64,000 nucleotides of DNA from the NCBI GenBank assembly GCA_022376925.1, contig JAIOJX010000032.1, positions 295,358,897 to 295,422,896 of the forward strand, written 5' to 3'. Made by a program: the position numbers and the translations under genes. Shown in pieces: positions 46,112 to 57,444 of the stretch; position 1 is the first letter of the stretch; each line of letters starts with the position of its first letter. The DNA comes from Tragulus kanchil (Eukaryota > Chordata > Mammalia > Artiodactyla > Tragulidae). The notes beneath the pieces were generated by a model, which saw nothing but the letters and a program-made list of their open reading frames with translations, searched no databases and had not been told where the DNA came from.

Positions 46112-46268
46112 AGAACTTCCCTGGTGGTCCAGTGGCTAAAACTCAGTGCTCCCAATCCAGGGAGCCTGGTTTCGATCCTTGGTTGGAGAACTAGATCCCA
46201 CATGCTGCAGCTAAAGATCCAATGAGCTGCAACCAGCTCAGCCAAATAAAATAAATATTAAAAAAAAG
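46112..46268 (+). mobile_element. CHR-like SINE with 13-bp target-site duplication
   Basis: GAATGAAAGGACT at 46099-46111 and 46269-46281 flank CTTCCCTGGTGGTCCAGTGG, TTTCGATCCTTGGTTGGAGA, ACTAGATCCCACATGCTGCA and AATAAAATAAATATT. Confidence 0.9.
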
Positions 46269-46281
46269 GAATGAAAGGACT

Positions 46282-46737
46282 GAGATAATTTTATATGGAA
46301 ACAAAATTTACAGGGAATATAGAATCATAGAATCTCAGAAGATCAACCTCTCCTCCAGTGTAGGCATTTATTCACCTGTTAATAGTTTACCTGCATTATT
46401 TAAAAATCCCTGAAAAATAGGAGAGGGGTTCAATTTATTATATGTGCTACTAGAGGAACAGAACTTGTCAGTGGAAATCTGCTTAATATGAGGAAGAACT
46501 TTCTAACAAGAAGAGATTTCCAAAAATGTTTCCCAGAAACTTGTTTTGAGAAAATGCATGTTGTGGATTTTTCACAGAATGTGTAATGGTTAATGGAAGA
46601 TTATGTTCTAACCTAAGAACTTTCTCAAGTTACTTAAAATAGTTTTTATTTTCATTTCCTATTAAAAGGTACTTTTATTTTGAATGACTTGATAATATTC
46701 CATTACTCTTTTTTTTTCTAATATGACTGAAAAGTTG
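46282..46737. other. Unique intronic DNA
   Basis: AT-rich, no feature recognised. Confidence 0.5.
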
Positions 46738-47036
46738 GGGTGTGTGCTCAGTCACTTCAGTCGTATTCAACTTTTTGTGACCCCATGGACTGTAGCCTGC
46801 CAGGCTCCTCTGTCCATGGGATTTCCCAAGAATACTGGAGTGATGCCATGCCCTCCTTCAGGGAATTTTTCTGACCCAGGGATCAAACTCACGTCTTCTG
46901 CACTGCAGACAGATTCTTTTTTTTTTTTTTTTTTTTTTTAAACCTTTATTTTACTTTTAACTTTTACAGAGTTTTTTTGTTCACAGACATGCATGTTCTC
47001 AGATTAGTCACATGTATATCCCCCCCTTCCCTCCCC

Positions 47037-49232
47037 TCCCGACCATCACACAGCACCCCTGAAGGATCCCCTTTTCTCACAGAGCAATGACTAGAGCTAT
47101 TTTCTTCACTTATGATAGTACAGGCCTTCATGCTACTTCCCTTACGCCTCTCAACTACTGTTCCTTCCCCACAATGTCCATATGTCCACTGTCCATGTCT
47201 GTCTTTCTGTCGCTTCACTGCATGTGCCATCATCACCATCCTACTAGATTCCATATATATGTGTTAATATACTGTATTTGTCCTTCTCTTCTGACTGACT
47301 TCACTTTTAGGATACGTTCTAGATCCAGCCACCTCATGAGGGCTGATTCTTCTGCATTTCTCTTTACAGCTGTGTAGTATTCCATTGTATATATGTACCA
47401 GAGCTTTTGGATCCATTCGTTCGTCGATGGGCATCTAGGTTCCTTCCATGTTCTAGCTATTGTATAGAGAGCTGCAATGAACATTGGGGTACAGGTGCTT
47501 CTTTCAGTTTTGATTTCATCAGGGTATAAGCCTAAGAGTGGGATTGCTGGGTCATATGGTGCTTCTATTTTTAGTTTTTTAAGAAATCTCCAGACTGTCT
47601 TCCATAGAGGCTGTATCAATTTACACTCCCACCAGCAATGCAGGAGTGTTCCCTTTTCTCCGCAGCCTCTCCAGCATTTATTGTCTGTCGATTTGTGGAT
47701 GATGGCCATTCTGACGGGTGTGAGGTGACATCTCATTGTAGTTTTGATTTGCATTTCTCTAATTATTAGTGAAGTTGAGCATCGTTTCATGTGTTTTTGG
47801 GCCATCTGTATGTCATCGTTGGAGAGGTGTCTGTTTAGGTCCTTTTCCCATTTTTTGATTGGGTTGTTCGTTTTTCCAGTGCTGAGTTGTCTGAGTTGCT
47901 TGTAGATTTTGCAGATTAATTCTTTGTCTGTTGTTTCATTTGCTATGATTTTCTCCCACTCTGTGGGGTGTCTGTTGAACTTTTTTGTGATTTCTTTTGC
48001 TGTACAAAAGCTTTTAAGTTTCATTAGGTCCCACATGTTCATTTGTCTTTTTAGTTCCACTATTCTAGTAGGTGGGTCAGAGAAGATCTTGCTTTGATTG
48101 ATGTCCTTGAGGGTTTTGCCTATATTCTCCTTTAAATTTCCCGACCATCACACAGCACCCTGAAGGACCCCTTTTCTCACAGAGCAATGACTAGAGCTAT
48201 TTTCTTCACTTATGATAGTACAGGCCTTCATGCTACTTCCTTACGCCTCTCAACTACTGTTCCTTCCCCACAATGTCCATATGTCCACTGTCCATGTCTG
48301 TCTTTCTGTCGCTTCACTGCATGTGCCATCATCACCATCCTACTAGATTCCATATATATGTGTTAATATACTGTATTTGTCCTTCTCTTTCTGACTGACT
48401 TCACTCTTTAGGATACGTTCTAGATCCAGCCACCTCATGAGGGCTGATTCTTCTGCATTTCTCTTTACAGCTGTGTAGTATTCCATTGTATATATGTACC
48501 AGAGCTTTTGGATCCATTCGTTCGTCGATGGGCATCTAGGTTCCTTCCATGTTCTAGCTATTGTATAGAGAGCTGCAATGAACATTGGGGTACAGGTGCT
48601 TCTTTCAGTTTTGATTTCATCAGGGTATAAGCCTAAGAGTGGGATTGCTGGGTCATATGGTGCTTCTATTTTTAGTTTTTTAAGAAATCTCCAGACTGTC
48701 TTCCATAGAGGCTGTATCAATTTACACTCCCACCAGCAATGCAGGAGTGTTCCCTTTTCTCCGCAGCCTCTCCAGCATTTATTGTCTGTCGATTTGTGGA
48801 TGATGGCCATTCTGACGGGTGTGAGGTGACATCTCATTGTAGTTTTGATTTGCATTTCTCTAATTATTAGTGAAGTTGAGCATCGTTTCATGTGTTTTTG
48901 GGCCATCTGTATGTCATCGTTGGAGAGGTGTCTGTTTAGGTCCTTTTCCCATTTTTTGATTGGGTTGTTCGTTTTTCCAGTGCTGAGTTGTCTGAGTTGC
49001 TTGTAGATTTTGCAGATTAATTCTTTGTCTGTTGTTTCATTTGCTATGATTTTCTCCCACTCTGTGGGGTGTCTGTTGAACTTTTTTGTGATTTCTTTTG
49101 CTGTACAAAAGCTTTTAAGTTTCATTAGGTCCCACATGTTCATTTGTCTTTTTAGTTCCACTATTCTAGTAGGTGGGTCAGAGAAGATCTTGCTTTGATT
49201 GATGTCCTTGAGGGTTTTGCCTATATTCTCCT
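47037..49232 (+). repeat. Direct duplication 16 (offset about 1101), in L1 ORF2 and 3' UTR
   Basis: Positions 47037-48138 recur at 48139-49232. Copies differ by homopolymer-type indels (CACCCCTGAAGGATCCCC/CACCCTGAAGGACCCC; CTCTTCTGACTG/CTCTTTCTGACTG; CACTTTTAGG/CACTCTTTAGG), typical of long-read errors. Confidence 0.97.
47233..48060 (-). pseudogene. L1 ORF2 C-terminal part, duplicated copy
   Basis: An open frame of 275 codons repeats the C-terminal third of ORF2: [20 protein letters not shown] region, the Cys-rich [19 protein letters not shown] segment, and the end near [15 protein letters not shown]. Its last residues differ from the other copy because two small indels near 47290-47310 shift the frame. 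It lies in the first copy of duplication 16 and is probably the same sequence as the C-terminus of the 775-codon frame at 48343-50670. Confidence 0.9.
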
Positions 49233-50670
49233 CTAAGAGTTTGATGGTTTCTGGCCTTACATTTAAGTCTTTAATCCATTTTGAGTTGATCTTTGTGTAT
49301 GGTGTCAGGGTATGTTCCAATTTCATTTTCTTGCATGTAGCTGTCCAATTTTCCCAGCACCATTTGTTGAAGAGGCTGTCTTTGTCCCATTTTATATGTT
49401 CGCCTCCTTTGTCAAAAATAAGGTACCCATAGGTGCGTGGCTTTATCTCTGGGTTCTCGATCTTGTTCCATTGGTCGATATTTCTGTTTTTGTGCCAGTA
49501 CCATACTGTCTTGATGACTGTTGCTTTGTAGTAGAGTCTGAAGTTGGGGAGGCTGGTCCGCGCAGCTCCATTCTTCTTCCTGAGGATTGCTTTGGCTATT
49601 CGAGGTCTTTTGTGTTTCCATATGAACTGTGTTATTCGTTGGTCTAGTTCTGTGAAGAATGTTATTGGAAGCTTGATAGGGATCGCATTGAATCTATAGA
49701 TGACATTTGGTAGTATGGTCATTTTCACAATATTGATTCTCCCGACCCAGGAACACGGAATATTTCTCCATCTGTTTAAGTCTTCTTTAATGTCTCTCAT
49801 GAGTGTCTTGTAATTTTCTGTGTACAGTTCTTTTGTTTCTTTGGGTAGGTTTATTCCTAGATATTTGATTCTTTGGGTTGCGATGGTGAAGGGGATTGCC
49901 TCTTTGATTTCATTTTCTGATTTTTCATTGTTTGTGTATAGGAATGCCAGTGATTTCTGTATATTGATTTTGTATCCTGCAACTTTGCTGAATTCGTTGA
50001 TTAACTCTAGTAGTTTTGTAATAGTGTCTTTGGGATTTTCTATGTATAATATCATGTCATCTGCAAATAGAGAGAGTTTGACTTCTTCTTTTCCAATCTG
50101 GATTCCTTTGATTTCTTTCTCTTTTCTTATTGCTATTGCTAGAACTTCCAGGACTATGTTGAATAGTAGTGGTGAAAGTGGACACCCTTGTCTTGTTCCT
50201 GATCTTAGAGGGAATGCTTTGAGTTTTTCACCATTGAGGATAATGTTCGCTGTGGGCTTCTCATATATGGCTTTCACTATGTTAAGATAAGTTCCTTCTA
50301 TGCCCATTTTTTGAAGAGTTTTTATCATAAATGGATGCTGTACTTTGTCAAAGGCTTTTTCTGCATCTATTGAGATGATCATGTGATTTTTGTCTTTCAA
50401 TTTGTTGATATGGTGTATCACATTGATTGATTTGCGAATGTTGAAGAATCCTTGCATGCCTGGGATGAACCCAACTTGATCGTGATGAATGAGCTTTTTG
50501 ATGTGTTGCTGAATTCTGTTTGCTAGGATTTTGTTGAGGATTTTGGCATCTAGATTCATCAGTGAAATTGGCCTATAATTTTCTTTTTTTGTGCCAGTAC
50601 CATACTGTCTTGATGACTGTTGCTTTGTAGTAGAGTCTGAAGTTGGGGAGGCTGATCCCCCCAGCTCCAT
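48343..50670 (-). pseudogene. L1 ORF2: reverse transcriptase to C-terminus (775 codons)
   Basis: This is the longest open frame in the window. ORF2 protein nicks the target and copies L1 RNA by target-primed reverse transcription. The first 30 or so residues are a misreading across the join of duplication 17. From [10 protein letters not shown] onward it is the RT domain: AEKAFDKV with the first catalytic Asp, [15 protein letters not shown], and the FADD box with the catalytic Asp pair around residues 200-205. A linker follows, then the Cys-rich [19 protein letters not shown] segment about 130 residues before the end. The endonuclease half is missing from this frame and lies upstream at 52495-53247. 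The open length suggests the source element had an intact RT. Confidence 0.92.
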
Positions 50671-51690
50671 TCTTCTTCCTGAGGATTGCTTTGGCTATTC
50701 GAGGTCTTTTGTGTTTCCATATGAACTGTGTTATTCGTTGGTCTAGTTCTGTGAAGAATGTTATTGGAAGCTTGATAGGGATCGCATTGAATCTATAGAT
50801 GACATTTGGTAGTATGGTCATTTTCACAATATTGATTCTCCCGACCCAGGAACACGGAATATTTCTCCATCTGTTTAAGTCTTCTTTAATGTCTCTCATG
50901 AGTGTCTTGTAATTTTCTGTGTACAGTTCTTTTGTTTCTTTGGGTAGGTTTATTCCTAGATATTTGATTCTTTGGGTTGCGATGGTGAAGGGGATTGCCT
51001 CTTTGATTTCATTTTCTGATTTTTCATTGTTTGTGTATAGGAATGCCAGTGATTTCTGTATATTGATTTTGTATCCTGCAACTTTGCTGAATTCGTTGAT
51101 TAACTCTAGTAGTTTTGTAATAGTGTCTTTGGGATTTTCTATGTATAATATCATGTCATCTGCAAATAGAGAGAGTTTGACTTCTTCTTTTCCAATCTGG
51201 ATTCCTTTGATTTCTTTCTCTTCTTATTGCTATTGCTAGAACTTCCAGGACTATGTTGAATAGTAGTGGTGAAAGTGGACACCCTTGTCTTGTTCCTGAT
51301 CTTAGAGGGAATGCTTTGAGTTTTTCACCATTGAGGATAATGTTCGCTGTGGGCTTCTCATATATGGCTTTCACTATGTTAAGATAAGTTCCTTCTATGC
51401 CCATTTTTTGAAGAGTTTTTATCATAAATGGATGCTGTACTTTGTCAAAGGCTTTTTCTGCATCTATTGAGATGATCATGTGATTTTTGTCTTTCAATTT
51501 GTTGCTATGGTGTATCACATTGATTGATTTGCGAATGTTGAAGAATCCTTGCATGCCTGGGATGAACCCAACTTGATCGTGATGCATGAGCTTTTTGATG
51601 TGTTGCTGAATTCTGTTTGCTAGGATTTTGTTGAGGATTTTGGCATCTAGATTCATCAGTGAAATTGGCCTATAATTTTCTTTTTTTGTG
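49487..51690 (+). repeat. Direct duplication 17 (offset 1099), in the L1 RT domain
   Basis: Positions 49487-50586 recur at 50587-51690. The junction TTTTCTTTTTTTGTGCCAGT contrasts with the true continuation TTTTCTTTTTTTGTGATGTC; TTTTTGTG is shared at the break. GGCTGGTCCGCGCAGC/GGCTGATCCCCCCAGC differs near the start. Confidence 0.97.
50573..51154 (-). pseudogene. L1 ORF2 RT fragment, duplicated copy
   Basis: A frame of 193 codons starts within the FADD box region ([20 protein letters not shown]) and runs through KTVWYWHK, then falls off the duplication join. Same sequence as part of the 775-codon frame. Confidence 0.88.
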
Positions 51691-51977
51691 ATGTCTTTGC
51701 CTGGCTTTGGTATCAGGGTGATGGTGGCCTCGTAGAATGTGTTTGGAAGTGTTCCTTCCTGGGCAATTTTTTGGAAGAGTTTTAGAAGGACAGGCATTAG
51801 CTCTTCTTTAAATGTTTGGTAGAATTCACTTGTGAAACCATCTGGCCCTGGGCTTTTATTTTTGGGCAGATTTTTGATCACAAGGTCGATTTCTGAGCTT
51901 GTGATTGGCTTGTTCATAGTTTCTATTTCTTCCTGGTTGAGTCTTGGGAGATTAATCTTCTCTAAGAAACTGTCCAT
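51156..51977 (-). pseudogene. L1 ORF2 RT N-terminal fragment
   Basis: 273 codons with [40 protein letters not shown] and [16 protein letters not shown]. The frame is lost just before the FADD box by a two-base deletion (TCTCTTCTTATT versus TCTCTTTTCTTATT in the other copy), so the C-terminal residues are nonsense. Confidence 0.9.
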
Positions 51978-52186
51978 TTCTTCCAGGTTGTCCAGTTTGT
52001 TGCCATAGAGTTGTTCATAATAGTCTCTTAGAATCCTTTGGATTTCTGCATTGTCCGTTGTAATCTCTCCTTTTCATTTTTGATTTTGGTGATCTGGTTC
52101 TTCTCTCTTTTCTTAATGAGTCTGGCCAGTGGTGTGTCGATTTTATTGACTTTTCAAGAACCAGCTTTTTGTTTTATTTATCTTTA

Positions 52187-52402
52187 CTATTGTTTCTTTT
52201 GTTTCTTTTCATTTATTTCTGCTCTGATCTTTATGATTTCCCTTCTGCTGGCTTTGGGGTGTTTTTGTTCTTCTTTCTCCAGTTGTTTTAAGCGTAAGGT
52301 AAGGTCGTCTGTTTGAGATTTTCCTAGTTTCTTGAGGTGGGATTGTAATGCTATAAACTTCCCACTTAGAACTGCTTTTGCAGTATCCCATAGGTTTTGC
52401 AC
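52187..52402 (-). pseudogene. L1 ORF2 linker (between endonuclease and RT)
   Basis: A 71-codon frame rich in Lys, Glu and Gln (LRLKQLEKEEQKHPKASRRE, IRAEINEKKQKKQ) matches the region just upstream of the RT. Frameshifts on either side separate it from its neighbours. Confidence 0.8.
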
Positions 52403-52494
52403 TGTCGTGTGTTCATTGTCATTTTCTTCTAGGAATTTTTTTATTTCTCCTTTGATTTCCTCAATGATCAGTTGGTTTTTTAGGTATGTGTTGT

Positions 52495-53247
52495 TTAATC
52501 TCCATGTGTTTGTGTTTTTAGCGGTTTTTTCCTGTAGTTGATCTCTAGTCTCACTGCATTGTGGTCCGAGAAGATGGTTGATAGAATTTCAGTTTTCTTG
52601 AATTGACTGAGGATTGATTTGTGGCCCAAGATGTGGTCTATCCTGGAGAATGTTCCGTGAGCACTTGAGAAGAAAGTGTATTCTTCTGCTTTTGGATGGA
52701 AAGTCCTAAAGATATCAATGAGGTCCATTTCTTCTAGTGTGGCATTTAAGGCTTGTGTTTCTTTATTAATTTTCTGTTTGGATGATCTGTCCATTGGTGT
52801 GAGAGGAGTGTTAAAGTCTCCTACTATGATTGTGTTGCTGTCAATGTCTTCTTTTATGTCTGAAAGTGTTTGTCTTATGTATTGGGGTGCTCCTGTGTTG
52901 GGAGCATAGATATTTATGATTGTTATGTCTTCTTCTTGGATGGATCCCTTAATCATGATGTAGTGACCTGCCTTGTCTCTTAGAATCTTCTTTACTTTAA
53001 AATCTATTTTATCTGATATGAGGATTGCTACTCCAGCTTTCTTTTGATTTCCATTTGCATGGAATATCTCTTTCCAGCCTCTCACTTTCAGTCTATGAGT
53101 GTCTCTAGGTCTGAAATGAGTTTCCTGGAGGCAGCATATGTATGGGTCGTGTTTTTGGATCCATTCAGCCACTCTGTGTCTTTTGGTTGGGGCGTTTAGT
53201 CCATTGACATTCAAAGTAATTATTGATACAAATGATCCTATTGTCAT
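52495..53247 (-). pseudogene. L1 ORF2 endonuclease domain (250 codons)
   Basis: The apurinic-type endonuclease that nicks target DNA. Landmarks in order: ITLNVNGLNAPTKRHRV at the N-terminus, LQETHF with the catalytic Glu, NIYAPN, VGDFNTPL with Asp and Asn, SRIDHILGH with Asp, and IFSDHNAV with the Asp-His pair near the end. All the active-site residues I would expect are present. The start at 53247 (MTIGSFVSIITLN) is the usual ORF2 start. The frame ends after KKPLKTQTHGD by an apparent frameshift. Confidence 0.92.
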
Positions 53248-53304
53248 CTTCTTAGATGTTATGATGGGTTTGTTTCGTGGATCTTCTCCTTTTATACTTG
53301 TTGT

Positions 53305-54210
53305 CTATATAAGTCCCTTTAACATTTGTTGTAAGGCTGGTTTGGTGTGACTAAATTCTTTTAATTTTTGCTTGTCTGTAAAGCTTTTGATTTCTCCATC
53401 AATTTTGAAGGAGATCTTGGCAGGGTAGAGGATTCTTGGTTGTAGATTATTCTCTTTCAGCCGTTTAAATGTGTCCTGCCATTGCCTTCTGGCCTGCAGA
53501 GTTTCTGTTGAAAGATCAGCTGTTAAACGGATGGGCTTTCCCTTGTATGTCACTAGTTGCTTTTCCCCTTGCTGCTTTGAGAATTCTATCTTTGTGTTTA
53601 ATTTGTGTTAACTTCATTAATATGTGTCTTGGTGTGTTTCTTCTCGGATTGATTCTGTTAGGTACTCTTTGTGCTTCTTGGACTTGATTGACTATTTCTT
53701 TTCCCATGTTGGGGAAATTTTCAACTATAATTTCTTCAAAAATTTTCTCATAGCCTTTCTTTTTTTCTTCTTCGGGAAACCCCCTATAATTCGAATATTG
53801 GTGCGTTTGATATTATCCCAGAGGTCTCTGAGGCTGTCCTCTGCTCTTTTCATTCTTTGAGCTAGAGTCTGTTTTTCAGCAGTTACTTCCACCATTTTAT
53901 CTTCCAGCTCACTTATCCGGTCTTCTGTCTCAGATACTCTGCTCTTGATTCCTTCTACAGTGTTTTTCAGTTCAGCAATTGAGTTGTTTGTCTCTGTTAC
54001 TTTTTTGGTAAGTTCTTGTATTTCTTTATTCAGTGTGTTAGTTGTATCTTGCAATTTCTCTGAAATTCTGTTTTCAGTGTCTTTGATCATCTTTACTATC
54101 ATTCTTCTGAAATCACTTTCAGAAAGTTTGTCCAAATTCTCTTCATTAATTTGATCTTGTGTGTTTGTTGATTGTTCCTTCGCTTGTGTGGTATTTCTCT
54201 GCCGTTTCAT
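53305..54210 (-). pseudogene. L1 ORF1 (RNA-binding coiled-coil protein), frameshifted
   Basis: ORF1 protein is the trimeric RNA-binding chaperone of the L1 particle. Three frames in order make it up. 53725-54210 holds the coiled coil (heptads through NRISEKLQDTTNTLNKEI and RVSETEDRISELEDKM) and the start of the RRM-like part (TNIRIIGG). 53516-53707 has MGKEIVNQVQEAQRV and RRNTPRHILMK. 53305-53553 has the C-terminal domain (RLTADLSTETLQARRQW, LYPAKISFKIDGEIKSF). Single-base indels at about 53750 and 53550 separate them. A longer N-terminal reading of the duplicated start lies at 55211-55480. Confidence 0.88.
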
Positions 54211-56356
54211 TGTTATTATTAATTTTTTAAAACTGATTCTGTTTGGGATTTCCTTTTCCCAGACTTTGAGTTACGTCTGTTGGTGTTTGTTGTTTGGATG
54301 GGGCTTCTTATTCTGGGTGATGCTGGTGATTGGGTGATGTCAGGACTTGTATACAAGTGATTACCTTTGCTGGCGTTCTCACTTGTATACTGCTCTTTAG
54401 TGTTATGCGTTCTCTAGTATTGTAGTTTTGGAGTCAGTGCACCCTCAAAACCCCGTGGCTTGTTGCCTGACCAGGGAATGAAGATTTCACGGCTGGTTTG
54501 TTATGGCATTAAATGATATTAAAACATATATATGCAAATGAGAAACAGAAGGTATACCTTTGACAAATGGCAATTTAAAAATTATGCAAGTACTATCTAG
54601 CGTATTGAATTATACACATGAACATATACAGCTATAACATAACCCAAGCATTCCAATCAAAAATACAGTACAATACGTTAGCACGGCGAATAGAGAAATC
54701 CAAGAATGATATCCACAAGTTAATAAGCAAACTAAGTAGAGTACCAATTGGAGAATAATGCTTTGAGCAGGATCACCGTTGGGGATAAGGCAATGAGGAC
54801 AGAACAGACTAAGAAATATAGTGGGGAAAGGGAAAAAGAGAAAGGGAGGATAGAAGAGAAATATAGAATAATATTGCAAAGTTAAATATAGGGAGATAAA
54901 GATTTGTATGTATTAGAATTTAGTGGTATAGGAAAGGAGCTTCAGAGAAAGCAAAGAATTATAGAGGAGGTAGTAGTACAAATGAAAAAATTATTAAAAT
55001 TAAAAGATCTAAATTTTATAGAAAAATATAGAAAAACAAAGCAAAAATAATAAAAACAAACAAAACCCCCACAGAACCTTAAAAGGCCAATGGGGAACCA
55101 GAAGTTTATACCAAAATAAAATGTGTGGTTTAAAAGGAAAAAAAAAAAAAAAATTATGTAAACTTGAATATATTCAGTCTTACTGATAAGATTAGTAGCT
55201 TCAATAGAATTCAGTGAAGGAAATGAACACACCCATTTGTCCTTCCTTTGGGTACTTTCAAATTCTCTTCATTAATTTGATCTTGTGTGTTTGTTGATTG
55301 TTCCTTCGCTTGTGTGGTATTTCTCTGCGTTTCATTGTTATTATTAATTTTTAAAACTGATTCTGTTTGGGATTTCCTTTTCCCAGACTTTGAGTTACGT
55401 CTGTTGGTGTTTGTTGTTTGGATGGGGCTTCTTATTCTGGGTGATGCTGGTGATTGGGTGATGTCAGGACTTGTATACAAGTGATTACCTTTGCTGGCGT
55501 TCTCACTTGTATACTGCTCTTTAGTGTTATGCGTTCTCTAGTATTGTAGTTTTGGAGTCAGTGCACCCTCAAAACCCCGTGGCTTGTTGCCTGACCAGGG
55601 AATGAAGATTTCACGGCTGGTTTGTTATGGCATTAAATGATATTAAAACATATATATGCAAATGAGAAACAGAAGGTATACCTTTGACAAATGGCAATTT
55701 AAAAATTATGCAAGTACTATCTAGCGTATTGAATTATACACATGAACATATACAGCTATAACATAACCCAAGCATTCCAATCAAAAATACAGTACAATAC
55801 GTTAGCACGGCGAATAGAGAAATCCAAGAATGATATCCACAAGTTAATAAGCAAACTAAGTAGAGTACCAATTGGAGAATAATGTTAGAGCAGGATCCCG
55901 TTGGGGATAAGGCAATGAGGACAGAACAGACTAAGAAATATAGTGGGGAAAGGGAAAAAGAGAAAGGGAGGATAGAAGAGAAATATAGAATAATATTGCA
56001 AAGTTAAATATAGGGAGATAAAGATTTGTATGTATTAGAATTTAGTGGTATAGGAAAGGAGCTTCAGAGAAAGCAAAGAATTATAGAGGAGGTAGTAGTA
56101 CAAATGAAAAAATTATTAAAATTAAAAGAACAAAATTATATAAAAAAACATAGAAAAACAAAGCAAAAATAATAAAACAAACAAAACCACCACAGAACCT
56201 TAAAAGGCCAATGGGGAACCAGAAGTTTATACCAAAATAAAATGTGTGGTTTAAAAGGAAAAAAAAAAAAAAATTATGTAAACTTGAATATATTCAGTCT
56301 TACTGATAAGATTAGTAGCTTCAATAGAATTCAGTGAAGGAAATGAACACACCCAC
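54133..56356 (+). repeat. Direct duplication 18 (offset about 1126), in L1 5' UTR and ORF1 start
   Basis: Positions 54133 to about 55258 recur at 55259-56356. Copies disagree at GCCGTTTCAT/GCGTTTCAT, AATTTTTTAAAAC/AATTTTTAAAAC, and at the end of copy one (CACACCCATTTGTCCTTCC versus CACACCCACTCTCTCTCAC). Confidence 0.95.
55211..55480 (-). pseudogene. L1 ORF1 N-terminal start, duplicated copy
   Basis: A frame of about 89 codons (TTG at its left end) reads NRRNSKSGKRKSQTESVLKI and then TTQAKEQSTNTQDQINEEN, the ORF1 leader that precedes the coiled coil. After NEENL it runs off the duplication join. Confidence 0.75.
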
Positions 56357-56359
56357 TCT

Positions 56360-57403
56360 CTCTCACATACACCCCCAAGAAAAGAGAAAAAAATGAAAAG
56401 CGGTGGGTGCACTGAGTGGGTTTGGAAAAGAGAAGAAAAAAAAAAATTGAAACAAAGTAATACAATACAAAAAATGAAATTTTAAAGTCCAGCAGTAACT
56501 CCAGCTTCAGACAAAACGTGAAAATAGTGTTTATGTTCTTCTGTCTCTTGCTGACTGTTCAGGAATTATCAGTCTTTTTCTTGCCTCTGGCAGTGGTTGG
56601 ATCTGAAGACCTCTTTGACTGCTTGTTTTGGCCTATTCCAGAATTAAAGGCCCGCCCAGGCTGGCCCTGGGAGTTTCTTAATCCAAATCCCTTTTCTTGC
56701 TGGGTGGAGCTAAGTTCCCTCCTGTAGCTTGACCAGCAGCCCTGCAGTTTGACCAGCAGCCAAACTACAGTAGGGAAAATGGCGCCTGTCTCACAGAGGA
56801 TTTATTCCCACACGCTCTATGGGAAGCACTTCCACAGTGCCCCCGACCCTGCTGCAGGCCACCGTCGACTCCCGCCACCGCGGAGACGCCAGGTTACTCA
56901 GAGGTGAGTCTGGCTCAGTCTCATGCGGGATCGCTATTCCTCCCTCCCGGATCACAGTGCGCAGAGACTTTCCAGTCCTCTTGGCGACTCTGTGATCGGG
57001 TTAATGGTAACCTCCTCCAAAGGGAACTGAGTGCCGCCCTTCCGAGGCCTGCTCAAGGGCACTTCTAGCTCAAGGGCACCTGGACCCTCCAAAGCAGGTC
57101 TGGCTCAGTCCCTTGTGGGTGTTAGTGCTCCTCACCGGGTTTTGATCTGCAACAGGCTTTGCGGCTTTGGCCCGCCCAGCCTCCGGCGGGTATGAGGTTT
57201 GACTTTTAAAGTGCGATTGCACCCTCCTACCGTCTTGATGCGGCTTCTCCTTTGTTCTTCTATGTGGGGTGTCCTCTCTGTGATCAGATCCAACCTCCTT
57301 TCGTCGATGGTTTCCCAGGAACTCGTCGCAATTCAGGCGATTTTGCAGGAGAGATGAGTGCTCGTCCTTCTACGCCGCCATCTTAGCTCCACCCCTCTCC
57401 ATT
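56360..57403 (-). promoter_or_regulatory. L1 5' UTR / internal promoter
   Basis: GC-rich, CpG-containing sequence at the 5' end of the L1 on the minus strand, with no open frame. By position and composition it is the internal RNA polymerase II promoter. It points against IQGAP1 transcription. Confidence 0.75.
57374..57384 (-). promoter_or_regulatory. YY1-type site at the L1 5' end
   Basis: GCCGCCATCTT (reverse AAGATGGCGGC) about 20 bases from the element's first base. A YY1 site at this place is known to set the start of transcription in primate L1; its presence here suggests the same arrangement. Confidence 0.75.
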
Positions 57404-57444
57404 CTGCAGACAGATTCTTTACCGCTGAGCCACTGGGGAAGTCA

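Larger units (their letters stand above)
46920..57403 (-). mobile_element. Near full-length ruminant L1 retrotransposon, antisense to IQGAP1
   Basis: The element begins on the minus strand at 57403 with a GC-rich 5' UTR and ends at 46920 in a poly-A (poly-T here). A perfect 17-bp target-site duplication encloses it, so the insertion is complete at both ends and rather young. In order come the 5' UTR (about 54.4-57.4 kb), ORF1 (53.3-54.2 kb), ORF2 with endonuclease, reverse transcriptase and Cys-rich C-terminus (47.2-53.2 kb), and the 3' UTR. The 10.5 kb length is inflated by three direct duplications (offsets about 1101, 1099 and 1126); without them it is about 7.1 kb. Coding frames are interrupted by single-base indels and by the duplication joins. 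Whether the true element is intact cannot be judged from this assembly. Confidence 0.93.
46738..57444 (-). mobile_element. Bov-tA SINE split by a full-length L1
   Basis: The SINE's tail side is at 46738-46919 (GCTCAGTCACTTCAGTCGTA, CTGTAGCCTGCCAGGCTCCT, AGAATACTGGAGTGATGCCA, GGATCAAACTCACG) and its tRNA head resumes at 57404-57444 (CTTTACCGCTGAGCCACTGG, GGAAGTC). CTGCAGACAGATTCTTT at 46903-46919 and 57404-57420 is the duplicated target. Confidence 0.9.

Noticed and set aside
49312..50290. Plus-strand frames of 111 and 156 codons within the L1
   Set aside because: Shadows of ORF2, which is coded on the other strand with recognisable RT motifs.
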